The notes beneath the pieces are model-generated. The model did not search any database and was not told where the DNA came from. It was given only the letters and a program-made list of their open reading frames with translations. Source: Hyphomicrobiaceae bacterium (GTDB lineage: Bacteria; Pseudomonadota; Alphaproteobacteria; Rhizobiales; Hyphomicrobiaceae). From it: DNA of 8,687 bases. This document shows positions 1 through 6,227 of this stretch, piece by piece. How positions within the stretch are numbered: position 1 is the stretch's first letter; the number at the start of each line of letters is the position of its first letter. The stretch covers positions 1 through 8,687 of the forward strand of contig JANYHP010000640.1 in NCBI GenBank assembly GCA_025359005.1, in the 5' to 3' direction. Made by a program: the position numbers and the translations under genes.

Positions 1-837
1 GCCGAGCCCTGGCGCCTGATCGAGACGCGCTACCGGGTGTCGCCACCGGGCTGGCCGGCTGGGCTGAGCCTTCGGCTCGCCGTGATCGCCGATCTACACG
101 TCTGCGAGCCGTGGATGGGCGTGGCGCGGGTTCGGCATATCGTCGATGTCACCAATGCTTTGTCGCCGGATGCGGTGCTGCTGCTCGGCGACTACCGGGC
201 AGGTGCGAAGCTGTCCCGGATGTCCACACGGGTGCCAGATGCGGCCTGGGCCGCCGAGCTGGGACGGCTGCGCGCGCCGCACGGCGTTCACGCTGTGCTC
301 GGCAATCACGACTGGTGGGACGATCATGCCGCGCAGCGACGGCGCGCTGGGCCGACCGAGGCGCACGGCGCGCTGGCGGCGGCGGGCATTCCGTTGTTGG
401 AAAACAAGGCGATCCGCATCGCGCACGGTGGTCGCGTCTTCTGGCTGGCAGGCCTCGGCGATCAATGGGCGTTCTTTCCGCGTGTCCGGCCCCGGCGCTG
501 GCGTGAAATCGCCTATGAGGGTATCCACGACTTGCCCGGCACGCTGGCGCAGGTGACGGACGACGCACCCATTATCCTGATGGCGCACGAGCCGGATATC
601 TTCACCGAGGTGCCGCAACGCGTATCACTCACGCTATCGGGGCATACCCATGGCGGCCAAATCAGCCTGTTCGGCTATTCGCCAGTGGTCCCCTCGCGCT
701 ACGGCAGTCGCTTTGCCTATGGGCATATCGTTGAGAACGATCGCCATCTGATAGTCTCGGCCGGGCTTGGATGTTCGATGATGCCGGTCCGCATCGGCGC
801 CCCGCCGGAAATCGTCAGTATCGAACTCGGCGTTTGA
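1..837 (+). CDS. Metallophosphoesterase, calcineurin-like (YaeI-type), 5'-truncated by the window edge
   Basis: This is a binuclear-metal phosphoesterase. All the expected blocks are visible in order: D-L-H in VIADLH (Asp codon 91-93, His 97-99), LLGDY near 181-192, GNHD at 301-312, AHEPD near 583-597, and GHTHGGQ at 640-660. These supply the Asp, Asn and His ligands of the two metals. A GTG at 37 could serve as a start, but it has no Shine-Dalgarno sequence. The frame is open back to base 1 and reads AEPWRLIETRYRV, which resembles the segment that precedes the catalytic domain in this family. The real start is therefore probably upstream and the protein is incomplete here. The family often carries an N-terminal membrane segment, which would lie outside the window. 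Substrate is unknown; YaeI-like members are phosphodiesterases. It ends 37 nt before rcnA on the same strand, so co-transcription is likely. Confidence 0.87.
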   Translation, partial: AEPWRLIETRYRVSPPGWPAGLSLRLAVIADLHVCEPWMGVARVRHIVDVTNALSPDAVLLLGDYRAGAKLSRMSTRVPDAAWAAELGRLRAPHGVHAVLGNHDWWDDHAAQRRRAGPTEAHGALAAAGIPLLENKAIRIAHGGRVFWLAGLGDQWAFFPRVRPRRWREIAYEGIHDLPGTLAQVTDDAPIILMAHEPDIFTEVPQRVSLTLSGHTHGGQISLFGYSPVVPSRYGSRFAYGHIVENDRHLIVSAGLGCSMMPVRIGAPPEIVSIELGV

Positions 838-866
838 TCGGCCGCGCGCCGAGGGCCTGAGCCAAG

Positions 867-870
867 GGAG
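867..870 (+). promoter_or_regulatory. Ribosome binding site of rcnA
   Basis: GGAG sits within the purine run AAGGGAG (864-870), four bases before the ATG at 875. It supports this start over any internal Met. Confidence 0.6.
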
Positions 871-874
871 CAAC

Positions 875-1690
875 ATGCCAGATATTTCTGCGATCATTGC
901 TGGCGGTGCGAGCAACCCATGGCTCTATCTGCCGGCGGCCATCGTGCTTGGCGCGCTGCACGCGCTGGAGCCCGGCCATTCCAAGTCGATGATGGCAGCC
1001 TTTGTCGTGGCCGTGCGCGGCACGCCGGCGCAGGCGGCGTTGCTCGGCGTTTCGGCCGCCATCGGTCACACCATCGTCGTCTGGGGACTGGCCGTGCTCG
1101 GGTTGGCTTTCGGGGCTCGTATGAATTTCGAGCGGCTCGAGCCTTGGTTGGTGCTGATCTCGGGGCTTTTGATCGTCGGGCTTGCGCTGCGCTTGATCGG
1201 TACTGTGCGCCACGCGGGCGACGCGCATCACGATCACGATCACGATCATCATCACGACAACGACCATGGACACGATCACCACGATCATGCGCCGGCGGGC
1301 GGCCTCGACACGCACGCAGCCGCGCACGCCGACGAAATTGCCGCGCGCTTCAACGGCCGCAGTCATGTGACCACCGCCGAGATCGCCTGGTTCGGATTCA
1401 CCGGAGGCTTGCTGCCGTGTCCGTCGGCGATTGCAGTTTTGCTGGTCTGCCTGCAGCTCAAAGCGTTCAGTCTCGGTGTCGCGATGGTGGCGGCGTTCAG
1501 CATCGGCCTGGCACTGACGCTGGCCGCGGTCGGCGTGGGTGCCGCGTGGGGCGCGCAGCACGCCTCGACGCACTTGTCAGGCTTCGAACGGTGGTCGAAG
1601 GCGCTGCCGATGTTCTCTGCGTTGATCGTCCTGTCGCTCGGCGTGCTCACCGCCGCGCGCGGCCTCTGGCAATTGGGCGCCTTCGGCTGA
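875..1690 (+). CDS. rcnA: Nickel/cobalt efflux protein RcnA (NicO family)
   Basis: This is an inner-membrane exporter of Ni(II) and Co(II), 271 aa, matching the roughly 270 aa of E. coli RcnA. The sequence resembles RcnA throughout: LGALHALEPGHSKSMMAAF (residues 25-43), GHTIVVW (64-70), a cytoplasmic-type His/Asp-rich loop (about 113-151), HADEIAARF (151-159), and TGGLLPCPSAIAVLL (176-190) followed by SIGLALTL. About six hydrophobic segments flank the loop in two groups of three. The loop holds some 15 histidines and is presumably a metal sensor or chelator. The ATG at 875 follows AAGGGAG at 864-870, with a short 4-nt spacing. No RcnR/CsoR-type regulator is visible nearby, so its control cannot be read from this window. 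The 3' end is overlapped by 114 nt by the convergent mutarotase frame. Confidence 0.93.
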   Translation: MPDISAIIAGGASNPWLYLPAAIVLGALHALEPGHSKSMMAAFVVAVRGTPAQAALLGVSAAIGHTIVVWGLAVLGLAFGARMNFERLEPWLVLISGLLIVGLALRLIGTVRHAGDAHHDHDHDHHHDNDHGHDHHDHAPAGGLDTHAAAHADEIAARFNGRSHVTTAEIAWFGFTGGLLPCPSAIAVLLVCLQLKAFSLGVAMVAAFSIGLALTLAAVGVGAAWGAQHASTHLSGFERWSKALPMFSALIVLSLGVLTAARGLWQLGAFG

Positions 1691-2566
1691 TGGCACACAC
1701 AGGCCATCTACGCCGTAGCTGACCGATAACTGGTGGGTGCCGCCCGGCGCGATCGTGACCACCTGCGGCGCAATGGTACCGCTCTCGACGCACACGAATC
1801 CGGTCGCCATGGCGGCGGGAATATCGGTAAAGCTCGCGACCGACGCGCCAGGGTGCCACACCACCGTCGAGCGGCCACCGCTGCGTGCGATGCGGATGCG
1901 CCGCTGCAGCGTTGGATCGCTGATCTCGGCGTCATCGGGCGCGTCGGGGAACAACGCCACGGTCTCCGACGGCAGCCGCATCGCGCCGCATTGCGACTTT
2001 TGCCGGCCACCATCCGCATTGTCGCGATAGCTCAACCCATCAAGTCCGGTAACGGCCACGGCTGCGACGTCGCCGACGCGGAAATAGGTATGCAGCGCTT
2101 CAGTGAGCGCAACAGCGGACGCGCCGACATTGGTCGTCGAGAGTGTCAGGCTCAGGCACTGGCCGATGTCGAAATCGAGACGCAAGTCGCAGCCCCACGC
2201 CGCGTGAACGAGTGAAATCCGCGCGCCTCCCTCCGTCACAGCGGTGTCGAGCAGCGTCCAAACAGCGGTGCGCACCAAGCCATGCTGCGGCTGGCTGCTG
2301 TCTGTCGCGTGCGGGCCGAACCAGGGCCAGCAGATGGGGATGCCGCCGCGAATGGCCTTGGCGGAGCCGGCCTTCGGCAACGGCGCGCACCACAGCACGT
2401 CGCCCGCGCCCGCTGGCGTCCAACTCAGAATCTGCGCCCCTTGCAACGCAATGTCGGCGGATGCAGTCGGCGTGCGCACCGCTATTATCGAATGGCCGTC
2501 CCGGTCGATGACACGAATGCGCTCATCGCGGTGAAAGGCCTGATCCAACTCGGTCGCCGTTGTCAT
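1577..2566 (-). CDS. D-hexose-6-phosphate mutarotase (YeaD / aldose-1-epimerase-like), with an unusual C-terminal extension
   Basis: Predicted to interconvert the alpha and beta anomers of a hexose 6-phosphate in the cytoplasm. Family blocks seen: RGGIPICWPWFGPH (residues 73-86), QHGLVR (94-99), EALHTYFRVGD (156-166), VWHPG (236-240) and CVESG (259-263). By analogy with yeast YMR099c, His159 and Glu261 are the likely catalytic pair. The domain appears to end near LSVSYG (280-285). The last 40 or so residues are Arg/Glu/Gln-rich, resemble nothing in the family, and from about residue 293 are encoded opposite rcnA. At 329 aa it is longer than the usual 270-300. A TAG at 1710-1708 in the neighbouring frame would end the protein just after the conserved part, which suggests a frameshift, a sequencing indel or genuine loss of the stop. 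The ATG at 2566 has a weak upstream AGGA about 11 nt away. It lies 47 nt downstream of quiC, so it is probably in the same operon. Confidence 0.85.
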   Translation of the reverse strand: MTTATELDQAFHRDERIRVIDRDGHSIIAVRTPTASADIALQGAQILSWTPAGAGDVLWCAPLPKAGSAKAIRGGIPICWPWFGPHATDSSQPQHGLVRTAVWTLLDTAVTEGGARISLVHAAWGCDLRLDFDIGQCLSLTLSTTNVGASAVALTEALHTYFRVGDVAAVAVTGLDGLSYRDNADGGRQKSQCGAMRLPSETVALFPDAPDDAEISDPTLQRRIRIARSGGRSTVVWHPGASVASFTDIPAAMATGFVCVESGTIAPQVVTIAPGGTHQLSVSYGVDGLCVPSAEGAQLPEAARGGEHAERQDDQRREHRQRLRPPFEA

Positions 2567-2613
2567 GATGTGAGCGGTCCTGCGACTGATCCCAAACGCA
2601 GAGCGTGCAGCGC

Positions 2614-4503
2614 TTACCGCCGCGGCACGCCGGGCGCGCGCGCCATGCGGGATTGTGCAGTGAGGCGAACTTGGGCGTTGGCGGCGCCAAAGCCTTTGTA
2701 GTCGCGGCGCTGCACGATTTCGAAAAAGAACCGTTCGTCGAACGTCTGGGTGTAGATCTGGAAATATTCCGCCGTGTCCTCCCGGTCGTAGAGGATATTG
2801 GCGTTGCGCAGGCGATCGAGCAGGGCGGGTTCGATATCGATCTTGGCCTCGAGGTCATCGTAGTAATTTTCCGGGATGGCCAGGATTTCGACGCCGTTGG
2901 CCTTGATCGCGGCGGCTGTTTTGAAAATATCGTCGGTCGCAAACGCGATGTGCTGCACGCCCGAGCCGAACGCCTCATTGAGAAAGCGCGACGATTGCGT
3001 GCGGCTCGATTGCGACGCATTGAGCACGATCCGCAGCGTGCCGTCAGCCGATTGCACGACTTGGCTTTTGACGAGTCCGCCGGGATCGAGCACATCCTGC
3101 TCGGGCGTTTTGGCGACATCGAGCAGCGAGGTGTAGAACAGCAGCCATGTCAGCACTTCCTCATAGTGCATCGACTGCGAGATGTGGTCGACCTCGGTGA
3201 GGCCGGCACCGACCGACGCATTCGTGGGAGTTGCCGGCTTGAACTCGATATCCCAGACGCGGGCGAGATCGCTCGCCGGATCGATAAAGTAGACAAGACT
3301 GCCGCCAAGGCCGCGCACGGCGGGAATGTCCAATTCCCCAGGGCGAACGGCTTGGCGGAACGGATGATCCAGCAGGCCCTCGGCGCGCGCGAGTGTAGCT
3401 GGCGCGTCGGCGACGCGGAGGCCGATGGCGCACACAGCCGTGCCGTGGGTGATATTGAAATTGCTGGCGAACCCTTCCTTCTCGGAGTTCAGCACGATGT
3501 TGATGCCACCCTGCGTCCAGCGGCCGACCGATTTCGACACGTGCGTGCCCGCTTTCGCAAAGCCGATACCGGAAAGCAGCTTTTCAAACGACGGGCGGCT
3601 CGCCTCATCGATGGCAAATTCGATGAATTCTGTTCCGAGCACGTACGAGCGTGGCGGCAGCGTCGGCGCTCCGCGAATCGTGTGCCCGGTCACCTGCCGG
3701 ACTTGATCCAGCATGAAGATGAGTGAGCGGTGGCCGTCTACGGCCAGGCTCCTGGGCGAGCCGGCGCGGAATTGATCGTTGAAGATTTCAAGGCTGAGGA
3801 GGCCATCGTAGCCCGTCGCGTCGAGGGCTGCCATGAAATCGATCAGGGGCAGGTCGCCCTGGCCGGGGAAGTTGCGGTAGTGGCGGCTCCACGATAGGGG
3901 ATCCATGTCCATCATCGGGGCGTCCGCGACCTGTACGAGAAAAATTCGGTCGCGCGGAATACTGCGCATGGCGGCAATATCGGTCTTCTTCGCAAACGTA
4001 TGAAACGTGTCGAGGACCAAACCGACATGGGCGTGATCGGCGCGCCGGACGGCTTCCCAGGCATCGCGATAGTCGCTGACGTGACGGCCCCAGGCCAGCG
4101 CCTCGAAGCCGATGCGCAGGCCGCGCGCCTTCGCCCTGTCGCCCAACTCGCGCAGGTCGGCGGCGGCGCGGTCGATGCCGCCAAGACTGTCAGCAGCGAC
4201 GTTGGAGCACACCAGCATCAGATCGCAGCCGAGTTCGTGCATGACGTCAAATTTGCGCTCAGCGCGCGCAAACGCTCGCGCCCGGCGTTCCGGCGGCAGG
4301 CCTTCGAAGTCACGAAAAGGCTGGAAGGTGATGATGTCGAGACCGAGATCCCCGACCATCTTGCGCACATCCGATGGCGTGCCGTTGAACGACAGGAGAT
4401 CGTTCTCGAAGATTTCAACCCCCTTGAACCCCGCCTCTGCAATGGCTTCCAACTTCTCGGCAAGACCGCCCGACAGGCAGACGGTGGCAATCGACATGCG
4501 CAT
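2614..4503 (-). CDS. quiC: Bifunctional 3-dehydroshikimate dehydratase / HPPD-like dioxygenase fusion (QuiC)
   Basis: Converts 3-dehydroshikimate to protocatechuate, linking quinate/shikimate breakdown to the beta-ketoadipate pathway. From the ATG at 4503 the protein is 629 aa, the size of known fused QuiC proteins. Residues 1-270 form an AP-endonuclease-2-type TIM barrel. Candidate metal ligands are E134 (FEALAWG), D165 (LVLDTFH), Q191 (QVADAP) and E239 (LSLEIFN), positions that agree with my recollection of Pseudomonas QuiC1. Residues from about 285 form two VOC modules like 4-hydroxyphenylpyruvate dioxygenase, and keep the His/His/Glu iron triad: H440 (EVDHISQ), H518 (VQHIAFATDD) and E595 (FFFEIVQR). 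The open frame extends to 4656, but similarity starts at MRMSIATV and a GGAG lies 9 nt before 4503. The ATG at 4497 is an alternative. The gene is divergent from the DUF6455 gene and upstream of the mutarotase. Confidence 0.93.
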   Translation of the reverse strand: MRMSIATVCLSGGLAEKLEAIAEAGFKGVEIFENDLLSFNGTPSDVRKMVGDLGLDIITFQPFRDFEGLPPERRARAFARAERKFDVMHELGCDLMLVCSNVAADSLGGIDRAAADLRELGDRAKARGLRIGFEALAWGRHVSDYRDAWEAVRRADHAHVGLVLDTFHTFAKKTDIAAMRSIPRDRIFLVQVADAPMMDMDPLSWSRHYRNFPGQGDLPLIDFMAALDATGYDGLLSLEIFNDQFRAGSPRSLAVDGHRSLIFMLDQVRQVTGHTIRGAPTLPPRSYVLGTEFIEFAIDEASRPSFEKLLSGIGFAKAGTHVSKSVGRWTQGGINIVLNSEKEGFASNFNITHGTAVCAIGLRVADAPATLARAEGLLDHPFRQAVRPGELDIPAVRGLGGSLVYFIDPASDLARVWDIEFKPATPTNASVGAGLTEVDHISQSMHYEEVLTWLLFYTSLLDVAKTPEQDVLDPGGLVKSQVVQSADGTLRIVLNASQSSRTQSSRFLNEAFGSGVQHIAFATDDIFKTAAAIKANGVEILAIPENYYDDLEAKIDIEPALLDRLRNANILYDREDTAEYFQIYTQTFDERFFFEIVQRRDYKGFGAANAQVRLTAQSRMARAPGVPRR

Positions 4504-4512
4504 GCGCGGTCT

Positions 4513-4516
4513 CTCC
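4513..4516 (-). promoter_or_regulatory. Ribosome binding site of quiC
   Basis: Reading the minus strand, GGAG is followed by nine bases and then the ATG at 4503. This decides the start against the longer open frame beginning at 4656, whose extra 51 residues lack family similarity. Confidence 0.6.
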
Positions 4517-4549
4517 GTTGCAACCCGAGGTCCGTGGACCTTAGCACGG

Positions 4550-4577
4550 CCGCGACTCTTTATCCGTTCGGTCGCGG
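4550..4577. promoter_or_regulatory. Inverted repeat, possible operator in the quiC leader
   Basis: CCGCGAC (4550-4556) and GTCGCGG (4571-4577) are perfect 7-bp inverted arms separated by 14 bp. The spacer contains a weak minus-strand -10-like TAAAGA (4562-4557), placed 15 bp after a -35-like TTGATC (4583-4578). This could be an operator over a quiC promoter. That is inference from position and symmetry only, and the promoter match is poor. Confidence 0.3.
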
Positions 4578-4651
4578 GATCAAGTGGGGAGCACTCGGTT
4601 TCTGCGGCGTGCAGCCGCATGTGTAAGATTTCGGCCCCAGCCTTGATCCCG
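4575..4651. repeat. Perfect 10-bp inverted repeat between quiC and the DUF6455 gene
   Basis: CGGGATCAAG at 4575-4584 and its exact reverse complement CTTGATCCCG at 4642-4651 are 57 bp apart in the divergent intergenic region. A rough estimate gives a few per cent chance of one such pair in about 200 bp. They could be paired binding sites for a looping or dimeric regulator of the divergent genes; LysR- or IclR-type proteins commonly control quinate/protocatechuate genes. No T-tract or tight loop is present, so a terminator is unlikely. Confidence 0.4.
4603..4619. repeat. Short palindrome in the quiC/DUF6455 intergenic region
   Basis: TGCGGC (4603-4608) and GCCGCA (4614-4619) form 6-bp inverted arms around a 5-bp centre. 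It lies between the two halves of the 10-bp repeat pair. It may be a regulator site, but GC-rich palindromes of this size also arise by chance. Confidence 0.25.
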
Positions 4652-4704
4652 GTCAACAGCGTCCCGAGGGCGGGCTGCTGTACTCGACATGATCGCGGAT
4701 TAGC

Positions 4705-4708
4705 GGAG
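4705..4708 (+). promoter_or_regulatory. Ribosome binding site of the DUF6455 gene
   Basis: GGAG lies seven bases before the ATG at 4716 and supports that start. Confidence 0.6.
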
Positions 4709-4715
4709 TGCCCCC

Positions 4716-5156
4716 ATGAAACGCGCGCTCGACGTATCAGGCCTTTCGGCTTTGCATGATCGCCTTACCGGGTGGTTCGCTCGGCACAGGGGGATGTCAG
4801 GCTTCGACGCGCTTGGCCCCAGGGCGGCAGAGCGACTGGTCCAGGACGTGGGCCATGCGATGAGCGACATGGCGGCGATCGCGCGCCCCCACGCCGGGTC
4901 AGATGTGTTGCTGCCGCAGCGGCTAGAAGCGATCGGCATCGACCCCGCATATTTGCAGGCGACCGAACGGGCGACCTTCCGGGAGATGGAGATCGCATGC
5001 GCGCGGTGTACGAACTGGCGCCGGTGCGCACGCGATCTGGCGCGCGGCGATGTCCAAGTGGGGCTGGACAGCTATTGCCTGAACGCCGACACGATTGATG
5101 ATGCGCTTTTGGGCGACGTCCGTCGCGGTTGCGCGGAGGGGTCCGGCACACACTAA
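4716..5156 (+). CDS. DUF6455-type four-cysteine protein of unknown function
   Basis: A 146-aa soluble protein with no signal peptide or membrane segment. The N-terminal 30 residues may be amphipathic, and a helical middle part (about 32-92) contains GPRAAERLVQDVGHAMSDM. The C-terminal region carries the motif I recognise from DUF6455 proteins: CARCTNWRRCARDL (C95, C98, C104), then SYCLNADTID (C121), spaced C-x2-C-x5-C-x16-C. A fifth cysteine, C139, lies near the end. The pattern suggests a bound metal or cofactor, but the ligand is not established. The ATG at 4716 follows GGAG (4705-4708) at 7 nt. It is transcribed away from quiC and converges on the MBL hydrolase gene, with 18 nt between the stops. 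Function cannot be inferred from the sequence. Confidence 0.85.
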   Translation: MKRALDVSGLSALHDRLTGWFARHRGMSGFDALGPRAAERLVQDVGHAMSDMAAIARPHAGSDVLLPQRLEAIGIDPAYLQATERATFREMEIACARCTNWRRCARDLARGDVQVGLDSYCLNADTIDDALLGDVRRGCAEGSGTH

Positions 5157-5174
5157 AGCGCGCGTCGGCGTGCG

Positions 5175-5819
5175 TCAGGCGCTCTCGCCGACGAATGGGT
5201 TTGTGCGCCGCTCGTCACCGAACGTGCTGGCCGGGCCATGCCCGCAGATGAAGGCGATGTCGTCGCCCAGCGGAAAAAGCTTTTTGCGTACGACGCTGAT
5301 GAGCTGCTCGGTGTTGCCGTAGGGAAAATCGGTCCGCCCGATGGAGCCCTGGAAGAGAACGTCGCCCACCAGCGCAATGCCGGCCGCCACATTGACAAAC
5401 ACCACCGAACCCGGCGAATGCCCCGGGCAATGCAGCACGTTGAAGGTCACGCCGGCGATGTCGACGGTTTCGCCTTCCACCAGCCATGTGTCCGGCGTCA
5501 CTGCCCGCATGTCCGCCAAGCCGTACTGCTTGGCTTGTGCGGTGATGCCGTCGAGCAGGAATTTGTCGGCGATGTGGGGGCCGGTGATCTTCACGCCGAG
5601 TTTTTCGCGCAGCTCGTCGGCGCCGCCCGCATGATCGAGATGGCCGTGCGTCAGCAGAATGCCATCCACGGTCATGCCGATCTGCTTGACCGCCTCGAGA
5701 ATGCGGTCGACGTCGCCGCCCGGATCGACGACGACTCCGTGCTTGGTCTCCTCGTCGAACAGCAAAGTGCAGTTCTGCTGGAAGGCGGTAACAGGCACGA
5801 TCGCAGCTTTAAGGGCCAT
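5175..5819 (-). CDS. MBL-fold metallo-hydrolase, glyoxalase II-like (YcbL type)
   Basis: A 214-aa cytoplasmic metallo-beta-lactamase-fold hydrolase. The full metal site is visible: THGHLDHAGG (H58, H60, D62, H63), CPGHSPG (H134), GDVLF (D153) and CGHGP (H194). The length and the pattern IGRTDFPYGN (160-169) fit the short YcbL-type glyoxalase II group, which hydrolyses thioesters such as S-lactoylglutathione. It lacks the C-terminal glutathione-binding domain of classical GloB, so the physiological substrate is uncertain. The ATG at 5819 has only a weak purine stretch upstream (GAGAAAG). It lies 69 nt downstream of the small exported-protein gene on the same strand and may be read with it. The stops of this gene and the DUF6455 gene converge with 18 nt between them and no visible terminator. 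Confidence 0.9.
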   Translation of the reverse strand: MALKAAIVPVTAFQQNCTLLFDEETKHGVVVDPGGDVDRILEAVKQIGMTVDGILLTHGHLDHAGGADELREKLGVKITGPHIADKFLLDGITAQAKQYGLADMRAVTPDTWLVEGETVDIAGVTFNVLHCPGHSPGSVVFVNVAAGIALVGDVLFQGSIGRTDFPYGNTEQLISVVRKKLFPLGDDIAFICGHGPASTFGDERRTNPFVGESA

Positions 5820-5888
5820 GGCAGGGCTTTCTCATGCGCACGCACGGCGCAAACGCGCGTCGGGCTGCAGATGTCGAGGACGGTCGAA

Positions 5889-6212
5889 TTACAGCAGGCT
5901 GCACGGAGTGGCGGTCATGGTGCACTTGGTGGATTTGGGTGCCTGCTGGCATTCGACGGACTTGGCGTCGGCGCGCGAAGGGAAATAGTACTGCAGGCCG
6001 TATTTGGCTTTCGCTTCCTTGCTCCACTTCTTCTCGGCATTCGCCGTTGCACGCTTGGTGCGCGCGGCCTCGTCAGTCTTGATCGTCGAACGCGACGTGA
6101 CCGTCAGCGGCTCCTTGCAGGTCTTGGCGGACGCCGCGGCGGGCAGCAGCGCAAGGCCGGCCGTAGCCGCAACAATCGGTGTGGCAAAACGCAGAATGAT
6201 CTTGCGCAGCAT
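5889..6212 (-). CDS. Small exported four-cysteine protein, function unknown
   Basis: A 107-aa precursor. Residues 1-29 form a clear Sec signal peptide: basic MLRK, a hydrophobic core, then AASA before KTC, giving a predicted cut after Ala29. The mature part is about 78 residues, rich in Lys/Arg, with four cysteines (C32, C88, C97, C104), enough for two disulfides in the periplasm. Notable stretches are KKWSKEAKAKYG (61-72) and a C-terminal CTMTATPC. I recognise it as the kind of short hypothetical protein common in Hyphomicrobiales but cannot name a family. The frame is open up to 6371, but the ATG at 6212 directly follows a strong AAGGAG, and the signal peptide starts there. It is divergent from the exported-protein gene at 6403 and upstream of the MBL hydrolase. 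Confidence 0.85.
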   Translation of the reverse strand: MLRKIILRFATPIVAATAGLALLPAAASAKTCKEPLTVTSRSTIKTDEAARTKRATANAEKKWSKEAKAKYGLQYYFPSRADAKSVECQQAPKSTKCTMTATPCSLL

Positions 6213-6221
6213 GTTTTGTGG

Positions 6222-6227
6222 CTCCTT
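6222..6227 (-). promoter_or_regulatory. Strong ribosome binding site fixing the start at 6212
   Basis: On the minus strand, AAGGAG (6227-6222) precedes the ATG at 6212 by nine bases. It rules out the longer open frame beginning at 6371. Confidence 0.7.

Noticed and set aside
1225..1300. CRISPR-like or satellite array
   Set aside because: The short hexamer repeats are codons of the His-rich loop of RcnA; no spacers and no long direct repeats.
815..1573. 252-codon minus-strand frame opposite rcnA
   Set aside because: Antisense of the conserved RcnA domains; its Val/Met-Ile run merely mirrors the His/Asp codons.
2605..3726. 373-codon plus-strand open frame opposite quiC
   Set aside because: It is the exact antisense of a well-supported enzyme, has no ribosome site, and its Arg/Asp/Val-rich product resembles no family. 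High-GC genomes produce such frames routinely.
4529..4540. GGTCC-GT-GGACC palindrome in the quiC leader
   Set aside because: Only 5-bp arms, close to chance for GC-rich DNA; not listed as a separate regulatory site.
4504..4656. N-terminal 51-residue extension of quiC from the ATG at 4656
   Set aside because: Similarity to the family begins at MRMSIATV, a GGAG precedes 4503 at good distance, and the extension would cover the repeat-rich regulatory region.
5157..5174. Bidirectional terminator between the convergent DUF6455 and MBL genes
   Set aside because: The gap is only 18 nt, and I could find no stem with a T-tract.
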